Positions 1 through 9,014 of a stretch of DNA of 64,000 nt are shown piece by piece. Origin of the DNA: DAOQTX01 sp035340715 (lineage in GTDB: Bacteria; Bacteroidota; Bacteroidia; AKYH767-A; OLB10); contig DAOQTX010000003.1 in assembly GCA_035340715.1 (NCBI GenBank), positions 17,684 to 81,683 on the forward strand. Direction: 5' to 3'. Position numbers and translations under genes: made by a program. Position 1 is the first letter of the stretch. Each line of letters starts with the position of its first letter. The notes under the pieces are model-generated. The model searched no databases. It was not told where the DNA came from and was given only the letters and a program-made list of their open reading frames with translations.

Positions 1-489
1 AATTCCTTTGTTTGATAAGAGTAAGCCACCATGAATCACTTTGCAATGTACACTGTGATTGGAAACGATTTTAATTACTTTAACGGCAATTTTCCCATCA
101 TCAATCAATATCGTTTCATTCTTTTTTACATCCTTACAGATAGATGGATACTGAACAAAAACTTCTTTTGATCCAGAAACAACTTTTTTAACGGTTAAGA
201 TTAAATCGTCACCCTCATTCAATTTTCTTCCTTTATCCTCAACTTTTCCTATTCTTAGTTTCGGTCCTTGCAAATCAAATAATATAGCGGTGTGTGCTGA
301 CAATTCTTGATCCGCTTTTCGAATATTGTCAATAATAATCTTATGCGTTTCATGGCTTCCATGTGATGCATTGATTCTACAAACATTAACGCCCGCACGT
401 AACAAAGCTTTAATGCGAATGACGGATGAAGTAGCAGGACCAAGTGTTGCTATTATTTTTGTATTATTTTGAAATTGTTTTTGTTGCAT
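1..489 (-). CDS. pyk: Pyruvate kinase, N-terminal part (cut by window edge)
   Basis: Glycolytic enzyme that makes pyruvate and ATP from phosphoenolpyruvate. The 163 visible codons begin at the ATG at 487-489 and show the family hallmark KIIATLGPATS at residues 11-21, then a RAGVNVCRINASHG stretch (the usual MNFSHG region, with A in place of F) and LFDLQGPKLRIG, where the substrate-binding loop begins. The rest lies left of position 1. It starts 2 nt after the stop of the upstream IPExxxVDY-type gene, so the two are probably co-transcribed, an arrangement I recall as common in Bacteroidota. Confidence 0.93.
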   Translation of the reverse strand, partial: MQQKQFQNNTKIIATLGPATSSVIRIKALLRAGVNVCRINASHGSHETHKIIIDNIRKADQELSAHTAILFDLQGPKLRIGKVEDKGRKLNEGDDLILTVKKVVSGSKEVFVQYPSICKDVKKNETILIDDGKIAVKVIKIVSNHSVHCKVIHGGLLLSNKGI

Positions 490-491
490 AA

Positions 492-911
492 TTAATCGAA
501 GTACTGAAGGACAAATTTATTCTTTAAGGATTCGGGCTGAATATGAAAAACGGCAGTAATACCTTTAACTGTTCTCATCCCATTGATCCAATGACTTTTA
601 TCTTTTTCAGGATACGAAACAATTAAGAAGTAATCGAGTTTTCTTAGTTCGTCAAATAAGAATTTTCGATCTCCTTTGTTGCTGATCAGATGAATCTTTT
701 CAGGCTGGTTGTTAGTATCAATGAAAATTGGGTATGAGTCATTTCGATCAAATTCTACACCATCCAATACAAAGTTGTTGACTCTAATAAGGTTTAAGTA
801 AAAATGTTTGTTCAACTCAAAACACAATTTATAATCCTTAAGAGAGGACGAAACGCCTATTATAAGAATATCATCATATGTTTCTTCAAATTGCAAAACA
901 TTTTTTGCCAT
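492..911 (-). CDS. IPExxxVDY-type conserved protein
   Basis: A 139-residue soluble protein of unknown function. Its position directly upstream of pyk on the same strand, its size, and a C-terminal IQPESLKNKF segment suggest the Bacteroidota family named for the IPExxxVDY motif. The VDY part is not clearly kept here, so the assignment is partly contextual. No signal peptide or membrane helix is seen. It is divergent from tadA across 60 nt. Confidence 0.6.
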   Translation of the reverse strand: MAKNVLQFEETYDDILIIGVSSSLKDYKLCFELNKHFYLNLIRVNNFVLDGVEFDRNDSYPIFIDTNNQPEKIHLISNKGDRKFLFDELRKLDYFLIVSYPEKDKSHWINGMRTVKGITAVFHIQPESLKNKFVLQYFD

Positions 912-971
912 AAGGGCATAAAGTTAAACATAATTAAATGCCGATATTCGCCTCTATTGAATTAACTTTTA

Positions 972-1430
972 ATGTTGAATATGCTATCTGCCATTAACAA
1001 ACATGAGTATTATATGCGTGAAGCTTTGAAAGAGGCACAAAAAGCTTATAATGAAGATGAGATACCAGTGGGTGCCATAATTGTTTGTAAAGAGAAAATA
1101 ATCGCACGCGCTCATAACTTATGTGAAAAATTGATCGACTGTACCGCGCATGCTGAGATATTAGCGATCACCTCTGCTTCGAATTTTCTTTCTGCAAAGT
1201 ATTTAAAAGGATGTACAATTTATGTTTCACTAGAACCTTGTGTGATGTGCGCTGGTGCGCTTTTTTGGTCACAAATAGATGAAGTGGTTTATGGAGCGAA
1301 AGATCCTAAAAGAGGATTTGAGAATGTGGGTGGAAAAATGTTGCATCCAAAAACAAAAATCATCCAATCGGTTTTGGCCGATGAATGCGGAGCATTGATT
1401 AAGAAGTATTTTGAAACGAAGCGCGATTAA
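972..1430 (+). CDS. tadA: tRNA-specific adenosine deaminase
   Basis: Deaminates adenosine 34 to inosine in tRNA-Arg(ACG). The 152-residue protein has the zinc-dependent deaminase signatures: HAEILAI (zinc His and catalytic Glu) and PCVMCAGAL (two zinc Cys). The opening segment around YYMREALKEAQKAY and EIPVGAIIV is typical of TadA rather than of cytidine or guanine deaminases. The first ATG is used here; a second in-frame ATG lies 9 nt further on. The stop overlaps the end of the convergent response-regulator gene by 4 nt. Confidence 0.93.
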   Translation: MLNMLSAINKHEYYMREALKEAQKAYNEDEIPVGAIIVCKEKIIARAHNLCEKLIDCTAHAEILAITSASNFLSAKYLKGCTIYVSLEPCVMCAGALFWSQIDEVVYGAKDPKRGFENVGGKMLHPKTKIIQSVLADECGALIKKYFETKRD

Positions 1431-1852
1431 AGATTGATTGCCATCAGCACGGATTCAGACATTGGTTTGTTCAAGAATTTATACACATATCTGTTTCGGT
1501 TAGCACGATTTAAATCTTTGAAACTTTCAGAGGTAGACAGCATAATGATTTTACAGGCTGTAACAATATGGATAGGTAATTTTGCAAATTCATCTAAAAA
1601 TTCAAATCCATCCATTCCAGGCATATTGATGTCTAGAAAAATAATTTCCGGTAAGTCATCTTCATGACAATCTTTTAAAAAATCAATGGTATGCAAAGCA
1701 TGCTCATGAACTGTCACTTGTTCTGCAAATTTTGCTTTTTCAATTAGGTTCTTGTTTACAAAATTATCGAGTGGATTATCATCCAAAAGTAGTACATGCC
1801 CATACCTGGTTGTACGATCTATGACGGCTGTAATGTTTTTTTCCCTGCGCAT
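1427..1852 (-). CDS. Single-domain response regulator (CheY-like receiver)
   Basis: A 141-residue receiver protein with no output domain. An 18-residue N-terminal extension precedes the receiver fold. The acidic pair is in LLLDDNP (residues 21-27), the phospho-acceptor Asp is D74 in IIFLDINMPGMDG, the Thr/Ser switch is in MLSTSES, and the conserved Lys is in KFLNKP. No histidine kinase is encoded nearby. Its upstream neighbour on the same strand, 75 nt away, encodes a lone PAS-like domain, so both may belong to one phosphorelay. Partner and target are unknown. Confidence 0.85.
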   Translation of the reverse strand: MRREKNITAVIDRTTRYGHVLLLDDNPLDNFVNKNLIEKAKFAEQVTVHEHALHTIDFLKDCHEDDLPEIIFLDINMPGMDGFEFLDEFAKLPIHIVTACKIIMLSTSESFKDLNRANRNRYVYKFLNKPMSESVLMAINL

Positions 1853-1927
1853 ATACTTATGTTAAATCTTATTATTCATACGATTTGGACGCGATTATGG
1901 TTACACTTTTGCAGGGGGCTGAAAGTC

Positions 1928-2266
1928 TTAGTTTAGCATTCTTAAAACACGATTGAATTGGTCGGTTTTTTCAATCAAATATCCATATAACCCAACATAA
2001 CCGGCTTCGGGAAATGGAATTACTGAGAATTTTATTGTGTATTCGTTGTAACTAACATGCACATAACCTTCTACCCGTCTATCCAAACAGTATTTGAGTT
2101 CTGGGTAAAGCCGCATTATTTCTTCAGGAATAATGGTGCCATTAGCACAATTCCAGTGTTGTAAAATGGGTAATGCTGCCGCATTGCTATTTAAGACTTT
2201 GTAATCTAAGCTGATTTTTAAAACTGGGAAATCAGATTCAGCGCATTTAAATAAAACGTTGCTCAT
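1928..2266 (-). CDS. Small PAS-like domain protein
   Basis: A 112-residue cytosolic protein. The order of secondary structure and the segment FPEAGYVGLYGYLIEKTDQ near the C-terminus resemble the last two strands of PAS domains (usually FPEhGYhxhYGxDIT). The middle part, YVHVSYNEYTIKFSVIPF, fits the preceding strands. There is no kinase, GGDEF or HTH domain. It lies 75 nt upstream of the response-regulator gene on the same strand. Ligand and role are unknown; the PAS call rests on motif resemblance only. Confidence 0.55.
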   Translation of the reverse strand: MSNVLFKCAESDFPVLKISLDYKVLNSNAAALPILQHWNCANGTIIPEEIMRLYPELKYCLDRRVEGYVHVSYNEYTIKFSVIPFPEAGYVGLYGYLIEKTDQFNRVLRMLN

Positions 2267-2479
2267 AATAATGAAGAATTATGACCACAATTTATATCGA
2301 GTGAAATGTGACAATGTAACTTCAAATACGCTTTAAAAACCTTGTAAGATTATTCGTTAAGATGAATTAAACTTTTTGATAAGAAGCTTGTTTTCATGGA
2401 AAAAGATGAGAATAATAAAGGAAGACATTATTTTCAATTGAAAAAATCATTGTAATTTTGAAGCAAAATAAAAACGATT
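2267..2479. other. Intergenic region, divergent promoters
   Basis: About 213 nt between the PAS-like gene and the bacilliredoxin gene. Apart from the promoter element listed at 2453-2460 I see no hairpin, RNA gene or conserved small ORF here. Confidence 0.5.
2453..2460 (+). promoter_or_regulatory. Bacteroidota -7 element before bacilliredoxin gene
   Basis: TAATTTTG matches the TAnnTTTG consensus exactly and lies 19 nt before the ATG at 2480. The expected -33 position about 19 nt upstream reads ATTT, a weak match. Confidence 0.55.
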
Positions 2480-2896
2480 ATGCCTTATCCAGAAGAATTA
2501 TGTACCCCTATGAGGGAAGAACTTACAGTTGCCGGTTTTGAAGAATTAAAGTCAGCCAATGATGTTGAGAATGCAATTCCAGCATCAAAAGGAACCGTAC
2601 TCCTTTTATTTAATTCCGTTTGTGGTTGTGCTGCAGGTTCTGCTCGTCCCGGTGTCAAGATGGCCATTCAAAACGATAAAAAGCCAACTAAATTATTTAC
2701 CGTTTTTGCAGGGCAAGATGTTGAAGCTACAAATAAAGCAAGAGAATTTACTATGCCATATCCACCTAGCAGTCCTTCTGTTGCATTGTTTAAGGATGGA
2801 AATTTAGTGCATTTCATTGAGCGACATCATATTGAAGGCCGATCAGCTCAAATGATATCAGAGAATCTTGTTGAAGCTTTTAATGAGTTTTGCTAA
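2480..2896 (+). CDS. Bacilliredoxin (BrxA/BrxB, YphP/YqiW family)
   Basis: A 138-residue thiol protein. The family removes bacillithiol from S-bacillithiolated proteins through a CGC active site, seen here as VCGCAAGSARPG at about residues 53-64. The rest (KLFTVFAGQDVEATNKAREF, YPPSSPSVALFKDG, IEGRSAQMISENL) follows the DUF1094 pattern over its full length. Bacteroidota are among the bacteria reported to make bacillithiol, so the role fits. The gene stands alone, convergent with the acyltransferase gene. Confidence 0.88.
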   Translation: MPYPEELCTPMREELTVAGFEELKSANDVENAIPASKGTVLLLFNSVCGCAAGSARPGVKMAIQNDKKPTKLFTVFAGQDVEATNKAREFTMPYPPSSPSVALFKDGNLVHFIERHHIEGRSAQMISENLVEAFNEFC

Positions 2897-2903
2897 AACT
2901 ATT

Positions 2904-3680
2904 CTAGTAATTAAATAACAGATTTCTATTCTGAGGAGTTAAATACTCGTCAATACAAGTTTGCATTTTTTCTTGAACTGCATTACGTAATTGGCTTATG
3001 TCATTTGTCGTCATGCCTAAAGTGGAAATAGGATCCAATACACAAACTCTTGCGGTTCCCGGTTTGCCAAAATATACTGTGCCTTTTTTATCTGGGATCA
3101 GATGCCAATTGTCTAAATAAACAATAGGAACAATATCTATTTGTTTCTCTATGGCTAATTTGAATGCTCCATTTTTCATTCGTCCAATATCAGGGGCGCA
3201 ATCGGGTATAGTTCCTTCTGGAAATATAGCGATGGAAACTCCTTGATCTAAATCTCTTGAGGCTCTTAAAAATGCTTTATGAGAGGCGACCACACTTTTT
3301 CGATTAACAGCAATATTCATCCGCTTAAAGAAAATATTGAAGAAAGGAACTTTTAGTAATTCCGCTTTTCCCATAAAATGGAAATAGTGCTTTATAACAA
3401 TATAACTTAAAATAATATCGAGGTAGCTGGTATGATTGGGGCAAAATACATAAGTCTTTTTCGGATCAAGTTTTTGTTTGCAAATAAATTGATATTTGAT
3501 TCCGCTGTTAAACAGTAAAAGACGAGCCCATTTACACTTTATTACAAAAACATATTTAAACCATTTTTTGCTTCTTAATAAAATAAAGAAGAAGGGATAT
3601 AGAATAAAAAATGTAACTACCGCATGTAGAAAAAACCATATTCTCCATAGCAACATTAATATTAACCTGAAAAACTTCAT
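2904..3680 (-). CDS. plsC: 1-acyl-sn-glycerol-3-phosphate acyltransferase
   Basis: Transfers a fatty acyl chain to lysophosphatidic acid to form phosphatidic acid at the inner membrane. The 258-residue protein starts with hydrophobic segments (residues 5-36) and has the HX4D catalytic motif NHTSYLD (H83, D88) and the glycerophosphate-binding motif FPEGTIPD at 153-160. A third block, KQIDIVPIVY, also fits. It is divergent from trpS with 66 nt between. Other PlsC-like acyltransferases, such as those acting on aminolipids, cannot be excluded. Confidence 0.85.
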   Translation of the reverse strand: MKFFRLILMLLWRIWFFLHAVVTFFILYPFFFILLRSKKWFKYVFVIKCKWARLLLFNSGIKYQFICKQKLDPKKTYVFCPNHTSYLDIILSYIVIKHYFHFMGKAELLKVPFFNIFFKRMNIAVNRKSVVASHKAFLRASRDLDQGVSIAIFPEGTIPDCAPDIGRMKNGAFKLAIEKQIDIVPIVYLDNWHLIPDKKGTVYFGKPGTARVCVLDPISTLGMTTNDISQLRNAVQEKMQTCIDEYLTPQNRNLLFNY

Positions 3681-3746
3681 TTAATCGTTCGGGGTTCAGA
3701 ATTTTTGAAGTGACAAAAGTATACTTTTTTGTAATTTCGACCGATT

Positions 3747-4742
3747 ATGGAAAAAGTAGTCAGCGGCATTCGATCAACAGGCAACTTGCATTTGGGTAAT
3801 TATTTTGGAGCGATGAAGAATTTCATTCAAATGCAGAATGATTTTGAATGTTATTTCTTTATTGCAGATTACCATTCCTTAACCACACATCCCACTCCTT
3901 CTGATTTGCAACAGAATGTACGTAGGGTATTAATTGAATACCTGGCGTGCGGTATAGACCCTGACAAATCGTGTTTATATATTCAAAGTGATTTACCTCA
4001 AACCGCTGAATTGTATTTGTTGTTGAACATGAATGCATATGTAGGTGAATTGGAACGCTGCACTTCTTTTAAGGAAAAGATTAGAAAACATCCCGATAAT
4101 ATTAATGCTGGATTGCTTACATATCCTACATTAATGGCGGCAGATATTTTAATTCACCGTGCTTCAAAGGTACCGGTAGGAAAAGATCAGGAACAACATT
4201 TGGAGATGACCAGAAACTTTGCCAATCGATTCAATCGCTTATATAATTACGATTTCTTTCCTGAACCAATTGCATTTAATTTTGGGAAACAGTTGGTTAA
4301 AGTGCCGGGTCTTGATGGATCGGGAAAAATGGGAAAAAGTGAAGGAGAGTCAAATGCAGTTTATCTTTTTGAAAGCCCTGAAGAGAGCAGAAAAAAAATT
4401 ATGCGGGCCGTATCAGATAGCGGACCTACTGAACCCAATCAAGAAAAGCCTGAAGCAATTCAAAATTTATTTACTTTAATGAGCTTGGTTTCCGAACCTC
4501 AAACCACTCAACTATATGAAGAGGCTTATAATACCATGCGGATTCGTTATGGTGACATGAAGAAACAATTAGCCATAGATATAAATGCATTTTTAGCACC
4601 ACTTAGAGAAGAGATAAAGAAGCTAGAATCGGATCATGCATATATTTCGAAAGTGGTAAAACAAGGTAAAGAAAGAGCACATGAAAGTGCTAACAAAACA
4701 ATTCAAGAGGTTAGAAATCTGATTGGTATCAGACCCTTTTGA
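3747..4742 (+). CDS. trpS: Tryptophanyl-tRNA synthetase
   Basis: Charges tRNA-Trp. The 331-residue class I synthetase shows GIRSTGNLHLGNYFGA at the N-terminus (HIGH motif as HLGN, residues 15-18), the dimer and substrate segment YPTLMAADIL, and KMGKS at 194-198 in the KMSKS position. The length is normal for a bacterial TrpS. It is the first gene of a tight run: the exporter gene begins 23 nt after its stop and four more genes follow with little or no gap. Confidence 0.96.
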   Translation: MEKVVSGIRSTGNLHLGNYFGAMKNFIQMQNDFECYFFIADYHSLTTHPTPSDLQQNVRRVLIEYLACGIDPDKSCLYIQSDLPQTAELYLLLNMNAYVGELERCTSFKEKIRKHPDNINAGLLTYPTLMAADILIHRASKVPVGKDQEQHLEMTRNFANRFNRLYNYDFFPEPIAFNFGKQLVKVPGLDGSGKMGKSEGESNAVYLFESPEESRKKIMRAVSDSGPTEPNQEKPEAIQNLFTLMSLVSEPQTTQLYEEAYNTMRIRYGDMKKQLAIDINAFLAPLREEIKKLESDHAYISKVVKQGKERAHESANKTIQEVRNLIGIRPF

Positions 4743-4765
4743 GTTATTTAGAAACTGATTAAACA

Positions 4766-7186
4766 ATGTTTAGACGTTTAGCCTATTTAATTTTACGATA
4801 TCGTCTTTGGATACTGACCAGCATAATTTTGCTGACTGGTGTTATGGCATTTGTTGCCAGTAAAGTTGAGTTGTCCTACGAGTTCGCAAAAGTTTTACCT
4901 GCCAACGATCCCTATTCACGGCAATATGAAGAGTTTAAAAAGTTGTTTGGAGAAGATGGATCAGTAATGGTGCTGGGTATTGAAGACAAGAACTTGTTTG
5001 AGCTGGAACGATTCAATAAATGGCAAGCACTTAGCGATAAAATTACAAGTATTGATGGGATTGAAGCAGTCGTATCGGTGGCGCATCTCTATGTTTTAGA
5101 ACGAAATGATGAAGAACTAAAGTTTGAAGTAAAACCACTTTTTAAAGAAAAACCGATTTCGCAAACAGAAATGGATTCGTTGCGAAGTGTGCTTGAAAGT
5201 TTACCTTTCTACAAAGGATTTATACACAACGCTGAAACGAATGCCTCATTGATGGCCATCACCTTTGAGCGGTCAAAGTTGAATACTAAGCAACGGTTTG
5301 AAATAATAAATTCTATAAAAGATAGGGTTGCGGAATATGAAAAAGAAAGCAATACCGATGTGCATATTTCAGGGCTACCTTATATTCGAACCGTTATCAC
5401 CCAAAAGATAGCCGAAGAACTTAAACTCTTTTTATTTCTGGCATTACTCGTTACCGCCATCATATTGCTGGTGTTTTTCAGATCTTTAAAATCGGTTATA
5501 TTTTCATTAGGGGTTGTATTGATAGGTGTCGTTTGGTCTTTGGGCAGTATGGTGTTATTTGGGTACAAGATTACTGCGTTAAGTGGAATCATTCCACCTC
5601 TGATCATTATAATTGGAATACCTAACTGTATTTTACTTTTAAATAAGTACTATAATGATTTTCTTATACATGGTAACAAAACATATGCATTAGCACGAAC
5701 CATACAAAGGATAGGTTTTACTACCTTCTTAGCCAATGTAACTACTGCAATAGGATTCGGAGTTTTCTATTTTACTAAAAGTAAAATACTAATGGAGTTT
5801 GGTGTTATAGCTGCCATCAATGTGATGTTCACGTATGCGCTTTCACTTTGTTTGATCCCCATAATTTTTAGCTATTTGCAAGAGCCTAAAATAAGACACA
5901 CTAAGCATCTTGAACAAGGTCGTACATCTGGAATACTGAATTGGATCGATCATATTGTACATCATAAATATAAAAGCATTTTTGCCATTGTTATCTTGGT
6001 TTCAGTAGTATTTGCTTTTGGTGCTAGTAAAATTAATACGATCGGCTTTGTTGTGGACGATTTGCCTGAAGATGATCAGGTATATGTAGATTTAAAATTT
6101 TTTGAAAAGAGTTTTAATGGTGTATTACCTCTCGAAATTACGATCAACACCTTGCAAGAAGGCGGAGTATTAAAAATCTCAACCTTATCCAAATTGCACC
6201 GATTAAATAAGGAATTATCGCAATACACTGAATTAAGCCGATCGCTTTCAGTAGTTGATGCGGTTAAGTATGCATATCAAACGTATAGAGATGGAGATCC
6301 GAAATATTATATTTTACCAGGCACATTTGATTTGTCTTCTATGGCTGATTATTTGGGTGAGATGAAGAGCAACTCGAATATGTTTCGATCTTTTATCGAT
6401 TCAAGTAAAAGCATTGCAAGGGTGAGTGTTCAAATGGCCGATGTCGGTTCAGTACGAATGAACGAAATGGTGAATGAATTAAAATCGAAATTAGACACTA
6501 TCTTCCCAGCTGACAAATATGAAACACACCTTACCGGAAACAGCTTGATATTTTTAAAAGGGAACGATTACTTGTTTAAGAATTTAAGAGACTCAATTCT
6601 TTTGGCCATATTCCTTATCTCTGTTATCATGATCACTCTGTTTATGTCAATGAGAATGATCGCAGTTTCTATATTACCAAGTTTAATTCCACTTTTAATT
6701 ACTGCAGGAATGATGGGTTTCTTCAATATCAATCTAAAACCATCTACCATTTTGATCTTCTCTATTGCCTTTGGTATCTCGAGCGATCAAACAATCTATT
6801 TTCTTACTAAATATCGTCAGGAAATAAAATTTCATACCTCTTCGATTTCTCAAGCCGTAAGTAAAACCATTAATGAAACAGGATTTAGTATGATCTATAC
6901 AGCGATAATATTATTCTGTGGTTTCTTTATTTTTTCTGCATCGCAGTTTGGGGGAACAGCTGCATTGGGGAAGTTAATTTCGTTTACATTATTGGTGAGC
7001 ATGATGTCCAACCTTATTTTAATGCCTGCTTTTTTAGTAGCATTAGAAAAGCGTTTGACAACCAAAGCATTTCTTGAAGAGCCTTTGGTGGAAATATTGG
7101 ACGATGAAAGTGACTTAGAAATAGATCGACAACAATTAGACGATTTGGGAACTTCCATTAACAAATCAAATACAATCGATACATGA
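4766..7186 (+). CDS. MMPL/RND-superfamily exporter
   Basis: An 806-residue inner-membrane protein with the duplicated RND plan: one N-terminal helix, a large extracytoplasmic domain (about residues 30-210), five helices (about 215-375), then a repeat of the same order from about residue 400 to 760. The helix motifs GIPNCILLLNKYYNDF and GISSDQTIYFLTKYR hold the places of the proton-relay GxxxDY motif of this superfamily. The C-terminus is acidic and cytosolic. The substrate is unknown; related proteins move lipids, hopanoids or hydrophobic compounds. The stop overlaps the start of rfbA by 4 nt (ATGA). Confidence 0.85.
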   Translation: MFRRLAYLILRYRLWILTSIILLTGVMAFVASKVELSYEFAKVLPANDPYSRQYEEFKKLFGEDGSVMVLGIEDKNLFELERFNKWQALSDKITSIDGIEAVVSVAHLYVLERNDEELKFEVKPLFKEKPISQTEMDSLRSVLESLPFYKGFIHNAETNASLMAITFERSKLNTKQRFEIINSIKDRVAEYEKESNTDVHISGLPYIRTVITQKIAEELKLFLFLALLVTAIILLVFFRSLKSVIFSLGVVLIGVVWSLGSMVLFGYKITALSGIIPPLIIIIGIPNCILLLNKYYNDFLIHGNKTYALARTIQRIGFTTFLANVTTAIGFGVFYFTKSKILMEFGVIAAINVMFTYALSLCLIPIIFSYLQEPKIRHTKHLEQGRTSGILNWIDHIVHHKYKSIFAIVILVSVVFAFGASKINTIGFVVDDLPEDDQVYVDLKFFEKSFNGVLPLEITINTLQEGGVLKISTLSKLHRLNKELSQYTELSRSLSVVDAVKYAYQTYRDGDPKYYILPGTFDLSSMADYLGEMKSNSNMFRSFIDSSKSIARVSVQMADVGSVRMNEMVNELKSKLDTIFPADKYETHLTGNSLIFLKGNDYLFKNLRDSILLAIFLISVIMITLFMSMRMIAVSILPSLIPLLITAGMMGFFNINLKPSTILIFSIAFGISSDQTIYFLTKYRQEIKFHTSSISQAVSKTINETGFSMIYTAIILFCGFFIFSASQFGGTAALGKLISFTLLVSMMSNLILMPAFLVALEKRLTTKAFLEEPLVEILDDESDLEIDRQQLDDLGTSINKSNTIDT

Positions 7187-8043
7187 AAGGTATAATACTA
7201 GCCGGTGGGTCCGGAACAAGATTACATCCACTTACATTAGCCATCAGTAAGCAGCTCATGCCGGTTTACGACAAACCTATGATCTATTATCCTCTTTCTG
7301 TATTGATGATGGCAGGAATAAAAGATATATTGATAATATCTACTCCCTCCGATCTCCCTCATTTTAAAAATCTATTAGGAGATGGAAAGCGCTTGGGTTG
7401 TAATTTTCAATACGAAGAACAAGCAGTCCCCAATGGACTAGCTCAAGCATTTGTTATTGGCAAAAAATTTATTGCCGAATCGAAAGTTGCTTTGATATTA
7501 GGAGACAATATTTTTTACGGCTCAGGACTTCAGAGTTTGCTGAGCGAAAACATTGATCCAAAAGGTGGCGTGGTATTTGCGTATCATGTTTCAGATCCTG
7601 AACGATATGGAGTAGTGGAATTTGATGAGAATAATAATGCAATAAGCATTGAAGAAAAGCCAACCCGACCTAAGTCAAATTATGCTGTACCCGGTTTATA
7701 CTTTTACGATAATGATGTAGTTAAAATTGCCGAAGACTTAAAACCAAGTGCAAGAGGTGAATATGAAATTACAGATATCAACAGAGAATATTTAAGACAA
7801 GGAAAACTCAAAGTTGGTATATTGGATATAGGAACGGCTTGGTTGGATACAGGAACTTTTACTTCGTTAATGCAAGCCGCTCAGTTTGTACAAGTAATAG
7901 AAGAAAGACAAGGACTCAAAATAGGTTGTATTGAAGAAATTGCTTTTAGAATGGGATTTATTTCGAAAGAACAATTAAAGAAAATAGCGGAACCACTTAG
8001 AAAAAGTGGATATGGTGAGTATTTATTTGAACTTGCCAAATAG
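7183..8043 (+). CDS. rfbA: Glucose-1-phosphate thymidylyltransferase
   Basis: Makes dTDP-glucose from glucose 1-phosphate and dTTP, the entry to dTDP-rhamnose and related sugars. The 286-residue protein begins MKGIILAGGSGTRLHPLT (nucleotidyl-transfer loop) and continues with ISKQLMPVYDKPMIYYPL, GDNIFYG, YGVVEFD and IEEKPTRPKSNYAVPGLYFYD, all diagnostic of RfbA/RmlA. It overlaps the exporter gene by 4 nt. The usual partners rfbB, rfbC and rfbD are absent from the window, so the pathway must be completed elsewhere. Confidence 0.94.
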   Translation: MKGIILAGGSGTRLHPLTLAISKQLMPVYDKPMIYYPLSVLMMAGIKDILIISTPSDLPHFKNLLGDGKRLGCNFQYEEQAVPNGLAQAFVIGKKFIAESKVALILGDNIFYGSGLQSLLSENIDPKGGVVFAYHVSDPERYGVVEFDENNNAISIEEKPTRPKSNYAVPGLYFYDNDVVKIAEDLKPSARGEYEITDINREYLRQGKLKVGILDIGTAWLDTGTFTSLMQAAQFVQVIEERQGLKIGCIEEIAFRMGFISKEQLKKIAEPLRKSGYGEYLFELAK

Positions 8044-8066
8044 ATTTGTAATCTTGAGAACAGTTT

Positions 8067-9014
8067 ATGAAATCGAATATTAAAATTTTAGTTACTGGCG
8101 GTGCCGGCTTCATTGGAAGTAGCCTGGCAGAAAAATTATCGGAGAACCCAGATAATTACATCGTAATAGTAGATAACCTTCAAACCGGATCACTCTCAAA
8201 AGTTCCGAAATCTTTATACGGTAATATTAAATTTATTAAGGCCGATGTTAATGATTACAAAGATGTCTCCAGCATATTTCATGCGTATGCATTTGATTAT
8301 GTTTTTCATTATGCTGCAACCGTAGGAGTAAAAAGAACATTGGATCATCCAGTTCAGGTGTTGAACGATTTGCTAGGAATTAAGAATATATTAAATCTGA
8401 GTAAAAATACCGGAGTAAAGCGAATTTATTTTTCATCTTCATCCGAAGTGTATGGAGAGCCCGTAGAGTATCCTCAAAACGAGCATACCACACCATTGAA
8501 TAGTCGCTTGCCCTACGCGATTGTAAAAAATGTTGGCGAGGCGTACTTGAGAGCGTATAAACAAGAATACAATCTGGACTTCACCATCTTTAGATTTTTT
8601 AATACGTATGGTCCAAAACAAAGTACAGACTTTGTGATGTCGAAGTTTATAGCAGCTGCATTAAAAGATGAAGACATCACCATATTTGGAGATGGTAGTC
8701 AAACAAGAACTTTTTGCTTTATAGATGATAACATTGAAGCTACCTTGAAATCATTTTACAACAATATGTACGTAAATGATGTTGTAAATATTGGAAGTGA
8801 TTGTGAGATGAGTATACTAGAGTTAGCTACTCATATTATTGAAAAGACAAGTTCAAAATCAAGAATTGTGCATGTAGAAGCCTTGCCTGAAGGTGATATG
8901 ACAAGACGCAGACCCGATATTGCAAAGATGAAATCATTACTTAATTCTGAATTGATCACATTGAATCAAGGAATAGAGCATCTCATATCTAAACGTCATT
9001 GGATAAATGCTTGA
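8067..9014 (+). CDS. NAD-dependent sugar-nucleotide epimerase/dehydratase
   Basis: A 315-residue extended short-chain dehydrogenase. It has the NAD-binding GGAGFIGSSLAEKL loop at about residues 11-24, the catalytic segment SSSSEVYGEP with YAIVK (YxxxK), and downstream FRFFNTYGPKQ and DGSQTRTFCFIDD, as in UDP-glucose 4-epimerases and UDP-glucuronate decarboxylases. The exact substrate cannot be read from sequence. The place between rfbA and a prenyl synthase suggests surface-glycan precursor supply. Its end overlaps the next gene by 8 nt. Confidence 0.85.
   Translation: MKSNIKILVTGGAGFIGSSLAEKLSENPDNYIVIVDNLQTGSLSKVPKSLYGNIKFIKADVNDYKDVSSIFHAYAFDYVFHYAATVGVKRTLDHPVQVLNDLLGIKNILNLSKNTGVKRIYFSSSSEVYGEPVEYPQNEHTTPLNSRLPYAIVKNVGEAYLRAYKQEYNLDFTIFRFFNTYGPKQSTDFVMSKFIAAALKDEDITIFGDGSQTRTFCFIDDNIEATLKSFYNNMYVNDVVNIGSDCEMSILELATHIIEKTSSKSRIVHVEALPEGDMTRRRPDIAKMKSLLNSELITLNQGIEHLISKRHWINA

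Noticed and set aside
923..930. GTTAAACA half-site between the IPExxxVDY-type gene and tadA
   Set aside because: The sequence 14 nt upstream (901-908) matches the other arm at only 5 of 8 positions, and the genes have no link to light. Treated as chance in AT-rich DNA.
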